Source: Azorhizobium sp943371865 (GTDB lineage Bacteria; Pseudomonadota; Alphaproteobacteria; Rhizobiales; Xanthobacteraceae). Taken from it: a stretch of DNA of 64,000 bases. The notes under the pieces were generated by a model. That model ran no database searches and was not told where the DNA came from. It saw only the letters and a program-made list of their open reading frames with translations. This document shows positions 47,767 to 58,776 of the stretch, one piece after another. The position numbers and the translations under genes were made by a program. The stretch's first letter is position 1. Each line of letters begins with the position of its first letter. The DNA lies in the NCBI RefSeq assembly GCF_943371865.1, contig NZ_CALRWL010000020.1, positions 1-64,000 on the forward strand, given 5' to 3'.

Positions 47767-48147
47767 GTGACCGATCCCTCGGGCGCCCCCTTCCTGCCGC
47801 GGCAGGTGGCCATTGATGGCTACGGGCCGCAGTTCTTCCATTTCCATGGCATGTCCCATACTGGGTCGATCCTCGCCCTGCCCAGCGGCATTCGCCCCTG
47901 GGGGGTGGAGACCTTTGCCGCGGTCGACCGGGCGGCGCTGGCGCCAATCCTGGCGGAGGCGAAGGCGTTCGAGCTGCTGTTCATCGGGACGGGGCGTGAT
48001 CCCGCTCATCTGCCGGAACCGCTGAAGGCGGCGCTGCGGCAGGTGGGGCTGAGGTTTGAGCTGATGCCGACAGCGGCAGCGGCTGCTACCTATAACGTCC
48101 TGCTGGCCGAGGGGCGGCTGGTGGGCGCGGCGTTGATCGCCTTGTGA
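47767..48147 (+). CDS. Mth938-like domain protein (DUF498)
   Basis: 126 residues of the Mth938/NDUFAF3-like fold. It reads VAIDGYGPQFFHFHGMSHTG, PSGIRPWGVETFA, FELLFIGTGRD and a C-terminal TAAAAATYNVLLAEGRLVGA, all typical of bacterial DUF498. GTG was chosen as start, with GAGGGG six bases upstream. The mitochondrial relative helps assemble complex I, and the next gene belongs to the family of another complex I assembly factor (NDUFAF6). Whether the bacterial pair has that role is unproven. Confidence 0.9.
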   Translation: MTDPSGAPFLPRQVAIDGYGPQFFHFHGMSHTGSILALPSGIRPWGVETFAAVDRAALAPILAEAKAFELLFIGTGRDPAHLPEPLKAALRQVGLRFELMPTAAAAATYNVLLAEGRLVGAALIAL

Positions 48148-48188
48148 TCGCGCTCTGCGCGTCTCCCATGGAAAGGGCCTGAGCGCGC

Positions 48189-49091
48189 ATGTCCTCGCTT
48201 CCTCCCGATTTCGGCACGCCGCGCGACCCCGCCTCCATTCCGGCCCTGGCCAGCGATTACGCCTATTGTGCCGAACTGGTGCGGGCGCAGGATCGCGACC
48301 GCTTCCTGGCGGCCCTGTTCGCCCCGGCTGCGGCACGGCCACACCTTCTGGCGCTCTATGCCTATAATGTGGAAATCGCCCGCGTGCGGGAGGTGGTGCG
48401 TGAGGCATTGCCCGGCGAAGTGCGCCTGCAATGGTGGCGGGAACTGATCGAAGGGCATGGCCGGGGCGAGGTCACCGGCCACCCGGTGGCCAGCGCCTTG
48501 CTGGACACGCTGCGGCAGAAGGCCTTGCCCCGCGGCGCGCTGCTCAACATGGTCGAGGCGCGGGTGTTCGATCTCTATGACGACGCCATGCCCAGCCTGA
48601 ACGATCTGGAGGGCTATGCGGGCGAAACCGCATCGGCTTTGCTGCAGCTCTCGGCGCATATTCTCGCCGGCGGGCCGCGCCCGGCCCTGGCGGATGCCTG
48701 CGGCCATGGCGGGGTGGCCATCGCGCTGACGGGGCTGATGCGGGCGCTGCCGGTGCATGCGGCGCGGGGGCAGTGCTTTCTGCCAGCGGATCTTCTGGCG
48801 CGGCACGGGGCCAGCCGCGAGGAGGTGGTCGCGCGCAAGGCGACGGCCGGCGTTTTGGCGGTTCTGGCGGACCTGAGACAGCGAGCGACCCGGCATCTGC
48901 AACAGGCCCATGAGGCCCTCGCCGGTGTCGACCGTGACGCGGCGCCGGCGTTCCTGACCCTGGCGCTGGTGCCCGGCGATCTCCACGCCCTGGCGCGGGC
49001 GAAGGATCCCTTCAAGCGAATCGCCGGCCTCTCGCCCCTCTGGCGGCAGTGGACCTTGTGGCGGGCTGCGCGGGCGTCCGCGCGCACCTGA
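48189..49091 (+). CDS. Squalene/phytoene synthase family protein (NDUFAF6-like)
   Basis: 300 residues of the trans-isoprenyl synthase fold. It shows YAYCAELVRAQDRDRFLAAL, LLALYAYNVEIARVREVV, EVRLQWWRELIEG and EGYAGETASALLQL. The first Asp-rich motif of true squalene and phytoene synthases (DxxxD) is replaced by YNVEIARV, and the second reads LYDDAMP, so catalysis is doubtful. This matches the NDUFAF6-like subgroup that sits after secDF-Mth938 in Hyphomicrobiales. It ends shortly before the convergent kinase gene. Confidence 0.85.
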   Translation: MSSLPPDFGTPRDPASIPALASDYAYCAELVRAQDRDRFLAALFAPAAARPHLLALYAYNVEIARVREVVREALPGEVRLQWWRELIEGHGRGEVTGHPVASALLDTLRQKALPRGALLNMVEARVFDLYDDAMPSLNDLEGYAGETASALLQLSAHILAGGPRPALADACGHGGVAIALTGLMRALPVHAARGQCFLPADLLARHGASREEVVARKATAGVLAVLADLRQRATRHLQQAHEALAGVDRDAAPAFLTLALVPGDLHALARAKDPFKRIAGLSPLWRQWTLWRAARASART

Positions 49092-49125
49092 AACGCGCGA
49101 CTGACGCCTGCGACCCGCGGCGCGT

Positions 49126-50229
49126 CTAAGCCGCGGGGCGGGTGATGCGATCGGTCAGGTTCAACCGACCGCGCGCGATGTCGGCGACCAGGAGGCGGGT
49201 CGCCTCGTCCCCGGCGAGGGCATCCAGCATCTCGATCTGGTTGCGGGCCACCAGCAGCAGCAGATCATCCCGCACCGTTTCGTCCAGGGCACGCGGCAGC
49301 CGCGACACCTGCTGGAGATGGTCCAGGTGCGGACGATCCGGCAAAGCGTGGGCCAGATGCTGGCGCAAGGCCTCGTCGCTGACCTTGGTGGTGGTCTCCA
49401 CGAAGGCATAGAGCCCGACCTTGCCGCCCAAGGTCTGGAAATCCGCCATATGGACGTCGCTGACCGACGGATGGCCCGACAGGGCGGCGGCGATGCGTGG
49501 GGCCACCTGCGTCACCCGCGGGCCGCGGCCCTCGGTGTCGGAATAAGACATGAGCCGGCGGGTGACGAAGCGATAGACCCGCTTGCCGGTGGCCATCCAG
49601 GTGCGGGTGATGATGCTCTTGGTGGCGAGCATCTGGCGCTCGCGGGGGGTGAGGGCGGCGGGGCAATAGGTGCGCTTGTGCTTCAGCAGATGGCGCAGGT
49701 CTTCGTAGGCCAGCACCCGCCCCAGCTTCCAGCGGCGGGAAATGGGTAGCGCCAGCTGGAAATCCATCAGCCAGGCTTCACCATCGGCGCCGCGCAGCCA
49801 ATTCTGCTGCTTGGCCAGATCATTATGGGCATAACCAGCCCGGTGCAGGATGCGCAAAGCGGCACGGGCGGAATGGAAGAAATGCTCATCCCCGGTGGGA
49901 CGGGCGATCTGCAACGGCACGCCGTCGATCCAGCCGCGCACCAGGAAGCGCCGGCCCACCGCCAGCAGGGGCGTGGTCACGCCGGTGGACGTGACCTGCT
50001 CCAGCGCATTGATCTCGAACTGCGCCAGCCGCGCCGCCAGCAAGGCGAACCAGGGCGACACCTCGTTCCACCGCCGGCGCACGGCAGGATGGGCAGTCCC
50101 ATTCCGGTCGATCCAGGTGCCACGCTCGACGGTGGAGAACACGTCGCGCTTGAGCACCGTATCGACGGTAAAGCGGGCGAAGTCCGCCCGGTGCTCGACC
50201 GGCGGAACGGAGCGGTGCGGGGTGCGCAT
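49126..50229 (-). CDS. WaaP/RIO-like kinase fused to an AMP-binding-enzyme C-terminal-like domain
   Basis: 367 residues in two parts. Residues about 25-235 form a small protein-kinase-like domain of the lipopolysaccharide-kinase type: catalytic AHNDLAKQQNWL (Asp137, Asn144), metal-binding LMDFQLALP (Asp156), then LAYEDLRHLLKHKR. Residues about 240-335 resemble the C-terminal lid of acyl-CoA/AMP ligases: VAPRIAAALSGHPSVSDVHM, GLYAFVETTTKVSDEALRQH, and LPRALDETVRDDLLLLVARN, comparable to the usual LPRTxTGKxRRxxLR, but with the catalytic Lys position (DETVR) altered. It starts eight bases after trmFO, with GAGG before the ATG, so the two genes are co-transcribed. Function is unknown; a lipid or glycolipid kinase is possible. 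Confidence 0.78.
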   Translation of the reverse strand: MRTPHRSVPPVEHRADFARFTVDTVLKRDVFSTVERGTWIDRNGTAHPAVRRRWNEVSPWFALLAARLAQFEINALEQVTSTGVTTPLLAVGRRFLVRGWIDGVPLQIARPTGDEHFFHSARAALRILHRAGYAHNDLAKQQNWLRGADGEAWLMDFQLALPISRRWKLGRVLAYEDLRHLLKHKRTYCPAALTPRERQMLATKSIITRTWMATGKRVYRFVTRRLMSYSDTEGRGPRVTQVAPRIAAALSGHPSVSDVHMADFQTLGGKVGLYAFVETTTKVSDEALRQHLAHALPDRPHLDHLQQVSRLPRALDETVRDDLLLLVARNQIEMLDALAGDEATRLLVADIARGRLNLTDRITRPAA

Positions 50230-50237
50230 GGGGCCTC

Positions 50238-51653
50238 TTAAGCCGCCGACGCGGGGCTGTCGAGCCACGCATCCATATGGGCCAGCGCCCGGGCGGCCAG
50301 GAGCCGCTTCTTGGCCTGGGACTTCTCCGCCCCGCGCAGGCGCTTGCCCGGCTCGGCCTTGGGGCCGACCTCGAGGGGCGGGAACAGGCCGAAGTTCACA
50401 TTCATGGGCTGGAACGAGCGCGGTCCCGCATCCAGCGTCTCGATGTGGCCGCCGGTGATGTGGGCCAGCAACGCTCCATGGGCGGTGGTGACCGGGGGCG
50501 GCGAGAAGGCTTCGCCGCGGCGCTCGGCGGCGGCAAAGCGCCCGGCCATGAGGCCAACGGCAGCGCTTTCCACATAGCCTTCGCAGCCGGTGATCTGGCC
50601 GGCAAAGCGCAGGCGCGGATCGGCATTCAGGCGCAAGGTGCCGTCGAGCAGCCGCGGCGAATTGAGATAGGTGTTGCGGTGCAGGCCGCCCAGGCGGGCG
50701 AACTCGGCATTCTCCAGCCCGGGAATGGTGCGGAACACCCGGACCTGATCGCCATGGCGCATCTTGGTCTGGAAGCCGACCATATTATAAAGCGTGCCGA
50801 GCTTGTTGTCCTGGCGCAGCTGGATGATGGCGTGGGCCTTCACCGTGGGATTGTGCGGGTTGGTCAGGCCCACGGGCTTCAGAGGCCCGAAGCGCATGGT
50901 CTCGCGGCCGCGCTCGGCCATCACTTCCACCGGCAGGCAGCCGTCGAAATAGGGCGTGGCTTTCTCGAAGTCCCGCTGGGCCACCTTCTCGGCGCCTAGC
51001 AGCGCATCCACGAAGGCTTCGTATTGGTCCTTGTCCAGCGGGCAGTTGATATAGTCGGCGCCATTGCCGCCCGGTCCCACCTTGTCGTAGCGCGACTGGA
51101 ACCAGGCCTTGGACATGTCGATGCTGTCGAAATGCACGATGGGGGCGATGGCATCGAAGAAGGCGAGGGCGGTTTCTCCGGTCAACCCCAGCACCGCCTC
51201 GGCCAGCGCCGGCGAGGTGAGGGGGCCGGTGGCGATGATCACCTTGTCCCAGTCCGCCGGGGGCAGGCCGGTGATTTCCTCGCGCCGGATCTCCACCAAG
51301 GGATGATCCTCCAGCGCCTGGGTGACCGCCTGCGAGAAGCCGTCGCGATCCACCGCCAGCGCGCCACCGGCGGGAACCTGGTTGGCATCGGCGCAGCGCA
51401 GAATCAGCGAGCCGGCACGGCGCATCTCCGCATGCAGCACGCCCACCGCATTGGTTTCGGGATCATCGGAGCGGAAGGAATTGGAGCAGACCAGTTCGGC
51501 GAGGCCGTCGGTGTGGTGGGCTTCGGTGCCGCGCACCGGGCGCATTTCATGCAGCACCACCGGAACGCCGCGCTCGGCTGCCTGGAAGGCCGCCTCAGCG
51601 CCGGCAAGTCCGCCGCCGATCACGTGGATCGGGTCGAAAGGCAATTGGCTCAT
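50238..51653 (-). CDS. trmFO: Methylenetetrahydrofolate-tRNA-(uracil-5-)-methyltransferase
   Basis: FAD- and folate-dependent enzyme making ribothymidine at position 54 of tRNA. The 471 residues open with PIHVIGGGLAGAEAAFQAAE (FAD-binding) and contain HHTDGLAELVCSNSFRSDD (catalytic Cys region), GLTNPHNPTVKAHAIIQLRQ, GCEGYVESAAVGLMAGRFAA and MNVNFGLFPPL. These distinguish TrmFO from MnmG. GAGG precedes the ATG. It is the first gene of a two-gene unit with the kinase fusion. Confidence 0.97.
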   Translation of the reverse strand: MSQLPFDPIHVIGGGLAGAEAAFQAAERGVPVVLHEMRPVRGTEAHHTDGLAELVCSNSFRSDDPETNAVGVLHAEMRRAGSLILRCADANQVPAGGALAVDRDGFSQAVTQALEDHPLVEIRREEITGLPPADWDKVIIATGPLTSPALAEAVLGLTGETALAFFDAIAPIVHFDSIDMSKAWFQSRYDKVGPGGNGADYINCPLDKDQYEAFVDALLGAEKVAQRDFEKATPYFDGCLPVEVMAERGRETMRFGPLKPVGLTNPHNPTVKAHAIIQLRQDNKLGTLYNMVGFQTKMRHGDQVRVFRTIPGLENAEFARLGGLHRNTYLNSPRLLDGTLRLNADPRLRFAGQITGCEGYVESAAVGLMAGRFAAAERRGEAFSPPPVTTAHGALLAHITGGHIETLDAGPRSFQPMNVNFGLFPPLEVGPKAEPGKRLRGAEKSQAKKRLLAARALAHMDAWLDSPASAA

Positions 51654-51795
51654 GCATCCTCACCTGAGCGGACCAACCGGCGGATCTCAGCGCCTGCGGC
51701 GCACCCCTGCCGGAGCCGCGCGCCCTCGCGCAGTGTCCGTTCCGGTTCTGTGCCCGATCCCGCCCGCCGCATCAAGTTAGCGAGCGTCCTGAAAC

Positions 51796-51819
51796 GAAAA
51801 TGGCCCCCGATGGGGGCCA
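51796..51819 (-). terminator. Terminator after the DUF1127 gene
   Basis: On the minus strand GTGGCCCCCATCGGGGGCCATTTTCG: an 8-bp GC stem with a 3-base loop and a T run, 48 bases past the stop. It also keeps readthrough out of trmFO. Confidence 0.8.
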
Positions 51820-51866
51820 CGTTCGAAACCAGCTCATGTCCGGGCGCCGAAGCGTCCGGTCGCTGA

Positions 51867-52031
51867 TCAAGCCGCCAGATGAGCTGCGTGATGCGCGATC
51901 GAGCGGATCTCGCTGCGGGACACATTGATGTCGCTCAGCGTGCGGTCGTCCAGCTGCGAGAGTTCGGCAACGGTGCGATTGTAGGCATTCCAACGACGCA
52001 CCTGGCGAGCGATATAACCCCAGATCAACAT
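51867..52031 (-). CDS. DUF1127 family small protein
   Basis: 54 residues carrying the DUF1127 motif: YIARQVRRWNAYNRTVAELS followed by QLDDRTLSDINVSRSEIRSI. These small Arg-rich proteins are common in alpha- and gammaproteobacteria, and some act in RNA turnover and phosphate metabolism. The start at MLIWGYIARQ has GGAG seven bases upstream; the 13-codon longer form lacks one. It has its own terminator, so it is monocistronic. Confidence 0.9.
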   Translation of the reverse strand: MLIWGYIARQVRRWNAYNRTVAELSQLDDRTLSDINVSRSEIRSIAHHAAHLAA

Positions 52032-52954
52032 TTTCAGTCTCCTTACCAGAGCCCTTCCGGCCCAGGTCATGTTCTGGAGCTGTAGATAGCCCTAAGCGGG
52101 TCAGCGCCCAAGGCAGATTGATGCATTGCAGCATTGCATGCGCTGCATATAGGCGTCATTGGATCGCAATCATTTATCAATGCTCTCTCCATAGGCAGCG
52201 ATAACTTGGAATGCCTGGAAAGAAAGCCGCCTTTGCCCAAGGCATGGCGCGAAATGAGGCGCTTTCGAGCAATATCCGTAAGTATCTGAAAACGTGAGAG
52301 TTATGCGGAATTAGCGCCGCTGACGACGGAACGCGCAGGTCGTTTGCATACATCCAAAATGGACCGATCGGACTCGGAACACTCCACCCCATTCGCCTTT
52401 TGGTGAGATGGGTGCGGTGCAGTCGAGGGATATTCGCACCTGCGGCAAAATTGCATGACTGGGCTGCAAGCGCCCGGAGGGGCCTTTTCCGCCATTGTCT
52501 GGGGGCGGCGGCGGAGCCGTGCCCGTCGCGCCGCCTTGGAATCGAAGCGGATGGCCATGGCCTGGCTGCTCATTGGGGCACCGTTCTGCCCATCGGGTCA
52601 TCGCGTCCGGGGCTTTCCAAGGCGCGCGGCATCGGGCGCGGTTGATCCTGTGCGTGCCCCTTCCCCCGCTTACATCCCCGATGGCGGCGGATCACCGCCG
52701 ACGACACGCCGCCGGCGTGGCCGCGATTCTCCACATGCCTTCAACGCCCGAAGGTGCCATCCGCAGCATGATCGACGGCTGACGATGGGGTCCCACAGGC
52801 CGCGCCGCCTCCCGTGCCGTGGGGACGGGACACGATGCACGGCATCCCTCAGCGACATGGCCGGGCGCTTTCAGGCCCTGCAGCCGCTCCCGCCTTGCGC
52901 TGCGCGGCCCCGCGCACTGCCGGCGGCGGCACGGGATGGGGGAGTCGCGAGCGA
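52032..52954. other. Long intergenic region DUF1127-uvrA, 923 bases
   Basis: No open frame looks like a gene. The part at 52100-52340 is AT-rich and includes a cluster of GCATTGCA/TGCAT repeats (52120-52150), probably the DUF1127 promoter. The rest (52400-52950) is GC-rich, with no recognised sequence. A small RNA could be encoded here. Confidence 0.4.
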
Positions 52955-55906
<2,952 letters not shown>

Positions 55907-56237
55907 GTCACTCGCGCTTGGGATGGCGGGCATGCCCGCAGAATGAGGGAAAATCGGGCCGCGCCCGGTTTGCAATATACGCCATACGGCGCTGGAAGCG
56001 GGATAAGTTCGCACGTTCGAGACCGCTCCCCGCAGATGCCTAGGCTAGCGGGGCGCAGCGTCCGCGCACACAGATTACGGACCACAACCGGTGATGGATG
56101 ACCCCAGGGCCACGGGCGCACCCACCCCGCTGCGGCCGGACTGACACATGCCCGTCCTTTCACCCTCGATCAGCCCCATCGGATTCCCCCATCAAGCGCA
56201 TGGCTGTCATTTAGGATGCCGCGTGCGCTGCAACAGG

Positions 56238-56252
56238 GAACATATCAAGAAC
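56238..56252. promoter_or_regulatory. LexA (SOS) box 1 in the uvrA-ssb intergenic region
   Basis: GAAC-ATATCAA-GAAC is an exact match to the alphaproteobacterial LexA consensus GAAC-N7-GAAC. It lies about 330 bases from uvrA and 227 from ssb. Confidence 0.8.
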
Positions 56253-56315
56253 GATGTCACTGGGCCAGTAAAAAAGCGTGCATATCACCCTTGCCTCAGG
56301 GTGGGATCGCATTTA

Positions 56316-56330
56316 GAACATAACAAGAAC
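56316..56330. promoter_or_regulatory. LexA (SOS) box 2 in the uvrA-ssb intergenic region
   Basis: GAAC-ATAACAA-GAAC has the same direct-repeat spacing and a nearly identical spacer to box 1, 64 bases further on and 149 bases before ssb. Confidence 0.8.
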
Positions 56331-56478
56331 TTCTGTGTTCCTTTTTGGTGGACAAGCCGTTCAGGCCGCTCGCGTCCCGGCGCGGGACGGCTACGGTGCC
56401 CCATCCGGCGCCCGCGGGCGCCATCCTGGCCGCCGCGCAGCGACGGTCGCGACCAATGACCTGAGAGCGGAGACCGTT

Positions 56479-57051
56479 ATGGCCGGCAGCGTCAACAAGG
56501 TGATCCTGATCGGCAATCTCGGCCGAGACCCGGAAGTGCGTGCGTTCCAGAATGGCGGCCGGGTGTGCAACCTGCGCATCGCCACCTCGGAAACCTGGCG
56601 CGACAAGGCGTCCGGTGAGCGCCGCGAGCGCACCGAGTGGCATTCGGTGGCGATCTTCAACGAAAACCTCGTGGGTGTGGCCGAGCGCTTCCTGAAGAAG
56701 GGCTCGAAAGTCTACATCGAGGGCCAGCTTGAGACCCGCAAGGCCACGGATCAGCAGGGGCAGGAAAAGTATTTCACCGAAGTGGTGCTGCGCCCCTACC
56801 GGGGTGAACTCACCTTGCTGGATGGTCGCACCGGTGGCGGCGGCGGGAGCGAGGGCGGCGACGATTATGCCGGCGGCGGCAACGACTTCGGCTCCTCCAG
56901 CCCCATGAGCGGTGGCGGCGGCGGTGGTGGTGGCGGCAGTTACGGCGGGGGCCGTTCCGGTGGCGCGAGCAGTGGCGGCGCGCCCAGCGGACGGGCCGGC
57001 GGTGGCGGGGCGCGTCCTTCCGATGACATGGACGACGAAATTCCGTTCTGA
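56479..57051 (+). CDS. ssb: Single-stranded DNA-binding protein
   Basis: 190 residues: an OB-fold (about 1-110, starting MAGSVNKVILIGNLGRDPEV with a WHSVAIFNENL strand), a Gly/Ser-rich flexible linker, and the acidic partner-binding tail DDMDDEIPF. GGAG lies six to seven bases before the ATG. It is divergent from uvrA and carries two upstream LexA boxes, so SOS induction is expected. Confidence 0.97.
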   Translation: MAGSVNKVILIGNLGRDPEVRAFQNGGRVCNLRIATSETWRDKASGERRERTEWHSVAIFNENLVGVAERFLKKGSKVYIEGQLETRKATDQQGQEKYFTEVVLRPYRGELTLLDGRTGGGGGSEGGDDYAGGGNDFGSSSPMSGGGGGGGGGSYGGGRSGGASSGGAPSGRAGGGGARPSDDMDDEIPF

Positions 57052-57068
57052 GCGCGACTGATCTTCGC

Positions 57069-57108
57069 AAAGACGGGCGGGCGCCCTCGGCGTCGCCCGT
57101 CGTCTTTC
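57069..57108 (+). terminator. Terminator after ssb
   Basis: AAAGACGGGCGgGCGCC, loop, GGCGtCGCCCGTCGTCTTT: a long GC stem with flanking A/T pairs beginning 18 bases after the ssb stop. Confidence 0.6.
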
Positions 57109-57242
57109 CGAGCCGCCGCAGCGACGTTTCGGTTCGCCGGGCCCTGCCTGCCTTCGGCGTCCGCATCGGTTGCTGCGGTGCCGAGCCGCGTGCGCAGCAG
57201 GGTGGCGTCGTCCGACGGTAGACCGGTGCATTATCGTCAGAA

Positions 57243-57257
57243 GAACAGATTGCGAAC
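57243..57257. promoter_or_regulatory. LexA (SOS) box upstream of recA
   Basis: GAAC-AGATTGC-GAAC matches the alphaproteobacterial LexA consensus exactly, 65 bases before the recA start. Confidence 0.85.
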
Positions 57258-57321
57258 AAAGAACAAATGAGGTACAAAATTCGAGCGCGTATTTCTCTTG
57301 CGCCAGGCACGGAGCGCGGCG

Positions 57322-58407
57322 ATGACTCAGTCCACTCTCAGACTCGTCGAAGGGTCCTCTATGGATAAGACCAAGGCGCTGGACGCCGCGCTCTCTCAGA
57401 TCGAGCGGCATTTCGGCAAAGGCTCGATCATGCGGCTCGGCAAGAGCGGCAAGGTGATGGAGATCGAGAGCATTCCCTCCGGTTCGCTGGGGTTGGATAT
57501 CGCGCTCGGCATCGGCGGATTGCCCAGGGGGCGCGTGGTCGAAATCTACGGCCCCGAATCGTCCGGCAAGACCACATTGGCCCTGCACACCATCGCGGAA
57601 GCCCAGAAGAAGGGCGGCACCTGCGCCTTTATCGACGCGGAGCACGCGCTGGATCCCATCTATGCCCGCAAGCTCGGGGTCAATCTGGATGACCTCTTGA
57701 TCTCGCAGCCCGATGCCGGCGAGCAGGCGCTCGAGATTTGCGACACGCTGGTGCGGTCCGGGGCCATCGACGTTCTGGTGGTGGATTCGGTGGCGGCGCT
57801 GACGCCGCGGGCCGAACTGGACGGCGAGATGGGCGACAGCCAGCCGGGCATGCAGGCGCGCCTGATGAGCCAGGCCCTGCGCAAGCTCACGGCGTCGATC
57901 TCCAAATCCAATACGATGGTCATCTTCATCAACCAGATCCGCATGAAGATCGGTGTGATGTACGGCTCGCCCGAGACCACCACCGGCGGCAATGCGCTCA
58001 AATTCTATGCCTCCATCCGGCTCGATATCCGCCGGATCGGCATGATCAAGGAGCGGGACGAGGTGGTGGGCAACCAGACCCGGGTGAAGGTGGTCAAGAA
58101 CAAGCTTGCGCCGCCGTTCAAGCAGGTCGAATTCGATATCATGTATGGCGAGGGCGTCTCCAAGACCGGCGAATTGCTGGATCTGGGCGTGCGGGCCGGC
58201 GTGGTGGAGAAGTCCGGCGCCTGGTTCTCCTATGATAGCCAGCGGCTGGGGCAGGGACGGGAGAATTCCAAGACCTTCCTCAAGCAGAATCCCGAGATCG
58301 CCGGCCGCATCGAGGCGGCGATCCGCCAGAATGCCGGCTTGATCGCCGAGCAGATCCTGACCGGTGGTCCGGAAGAAGACGCATCCGACGACGCCGCCGA
58401 GGCGTGA
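57322..58407 (+). CDS. recA: Recombinase A
   Basis: 361 residues; strand exchange and LexA co-protease. Walker A is GPESSGKTT (77-85) and Walker B is VLVVDSVAAL. The L2 loop region (FINQIRMKIGVMYGSPETTT) and an acidic C-tail (EEDASDDAAEA) are also present. The start MTQSTLRLVEGSSMDKTKAL matches the rhizobial RecA N-terminus and has GGAG seven bases upstream; an internal ATG gives the shorter form usually seen elsewhere. No recX follows; alaS comes next, 369 bases away. Confidence 0.98.
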   Translation: MTQSTLRLVEGSSMDKTKALDAALSQIERHFGKGSIMRLGKSGKVMEIESIPSGSLGLDIALGIGGLPRGRVVEIYGPESSGKTTLALHTIAEAQKKGGTCAFIDAEHALDPIYARKLGVNLDDLLISQPDAGEQALEICDTLVRSGAIDVLVVDSVAALTPRAELDGEMGDSQPGMQARLMSQALRKLTASISKSNTMVIFINQIRMKIGVMYGSPETTTGGNALKFYASIRLDIRRIGMIKERDEVVGNQTRVKVVKNKLAPPFKQVEFDIMYGEGVSKTGELLDLGVRAGVVEKSGAWFSYDSQRLGQGRENSKTFLKQNPEIAGRIEAAIRQNAGLIAEQILTGGPEEDASDDAAEA

Positions 58408-58776
58408 GGTTTCTCTCCGGTGATGGGCGCGCGATGGGTGCGTGCCTGTCACCGGGCGTGGTGTCTGCGTCGCGTGATATGCAATCAGGTGCGGAGCCGG
58501 GCCGGTCCTGCGCGGACGGGGCGTGCGGGCGTCGTAGGGCGCGCGCGCAAACCCGTCGCAGGCCCGCTCTGGAACCGGTGCCCGCGAGGGCACTAGGTTC
58601 GGTGCGCGCGGGTGGTTTCGCTGTTCGGGGCTTGCTGGACAAGCGCCGGAGGCACAGCTAAACGGACCTGTCCTCTTTCGGGTGTTCGCGCGCGCGCAAT
58701 GCCTCATCGAGGAAGGCGGCGGCGGGTTCTCCCGCCGGCCGCGTGGCTTTCGTCATTCGGGTTTGGTGGCCGGTAC
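58408..58776 (+). other. Intergenic region recA-alaS, 369 bases
   Basis: No recX and no other gene recognised; the sequence is GC-rich throughout. Confidence 0.45.

Noticed and set aside
55984..56020. A third SOS box at GTTCGCACGTTC near uvrA
   Set aside because: The half-sites are four bases apart, not seven, so it does not fit the LexA consensus.
56296..58707. An 803-codon minus-strand frame over ssb and recA
   Set aside because: It is antisense to two certain genes and three SOS boxes; no motifs.
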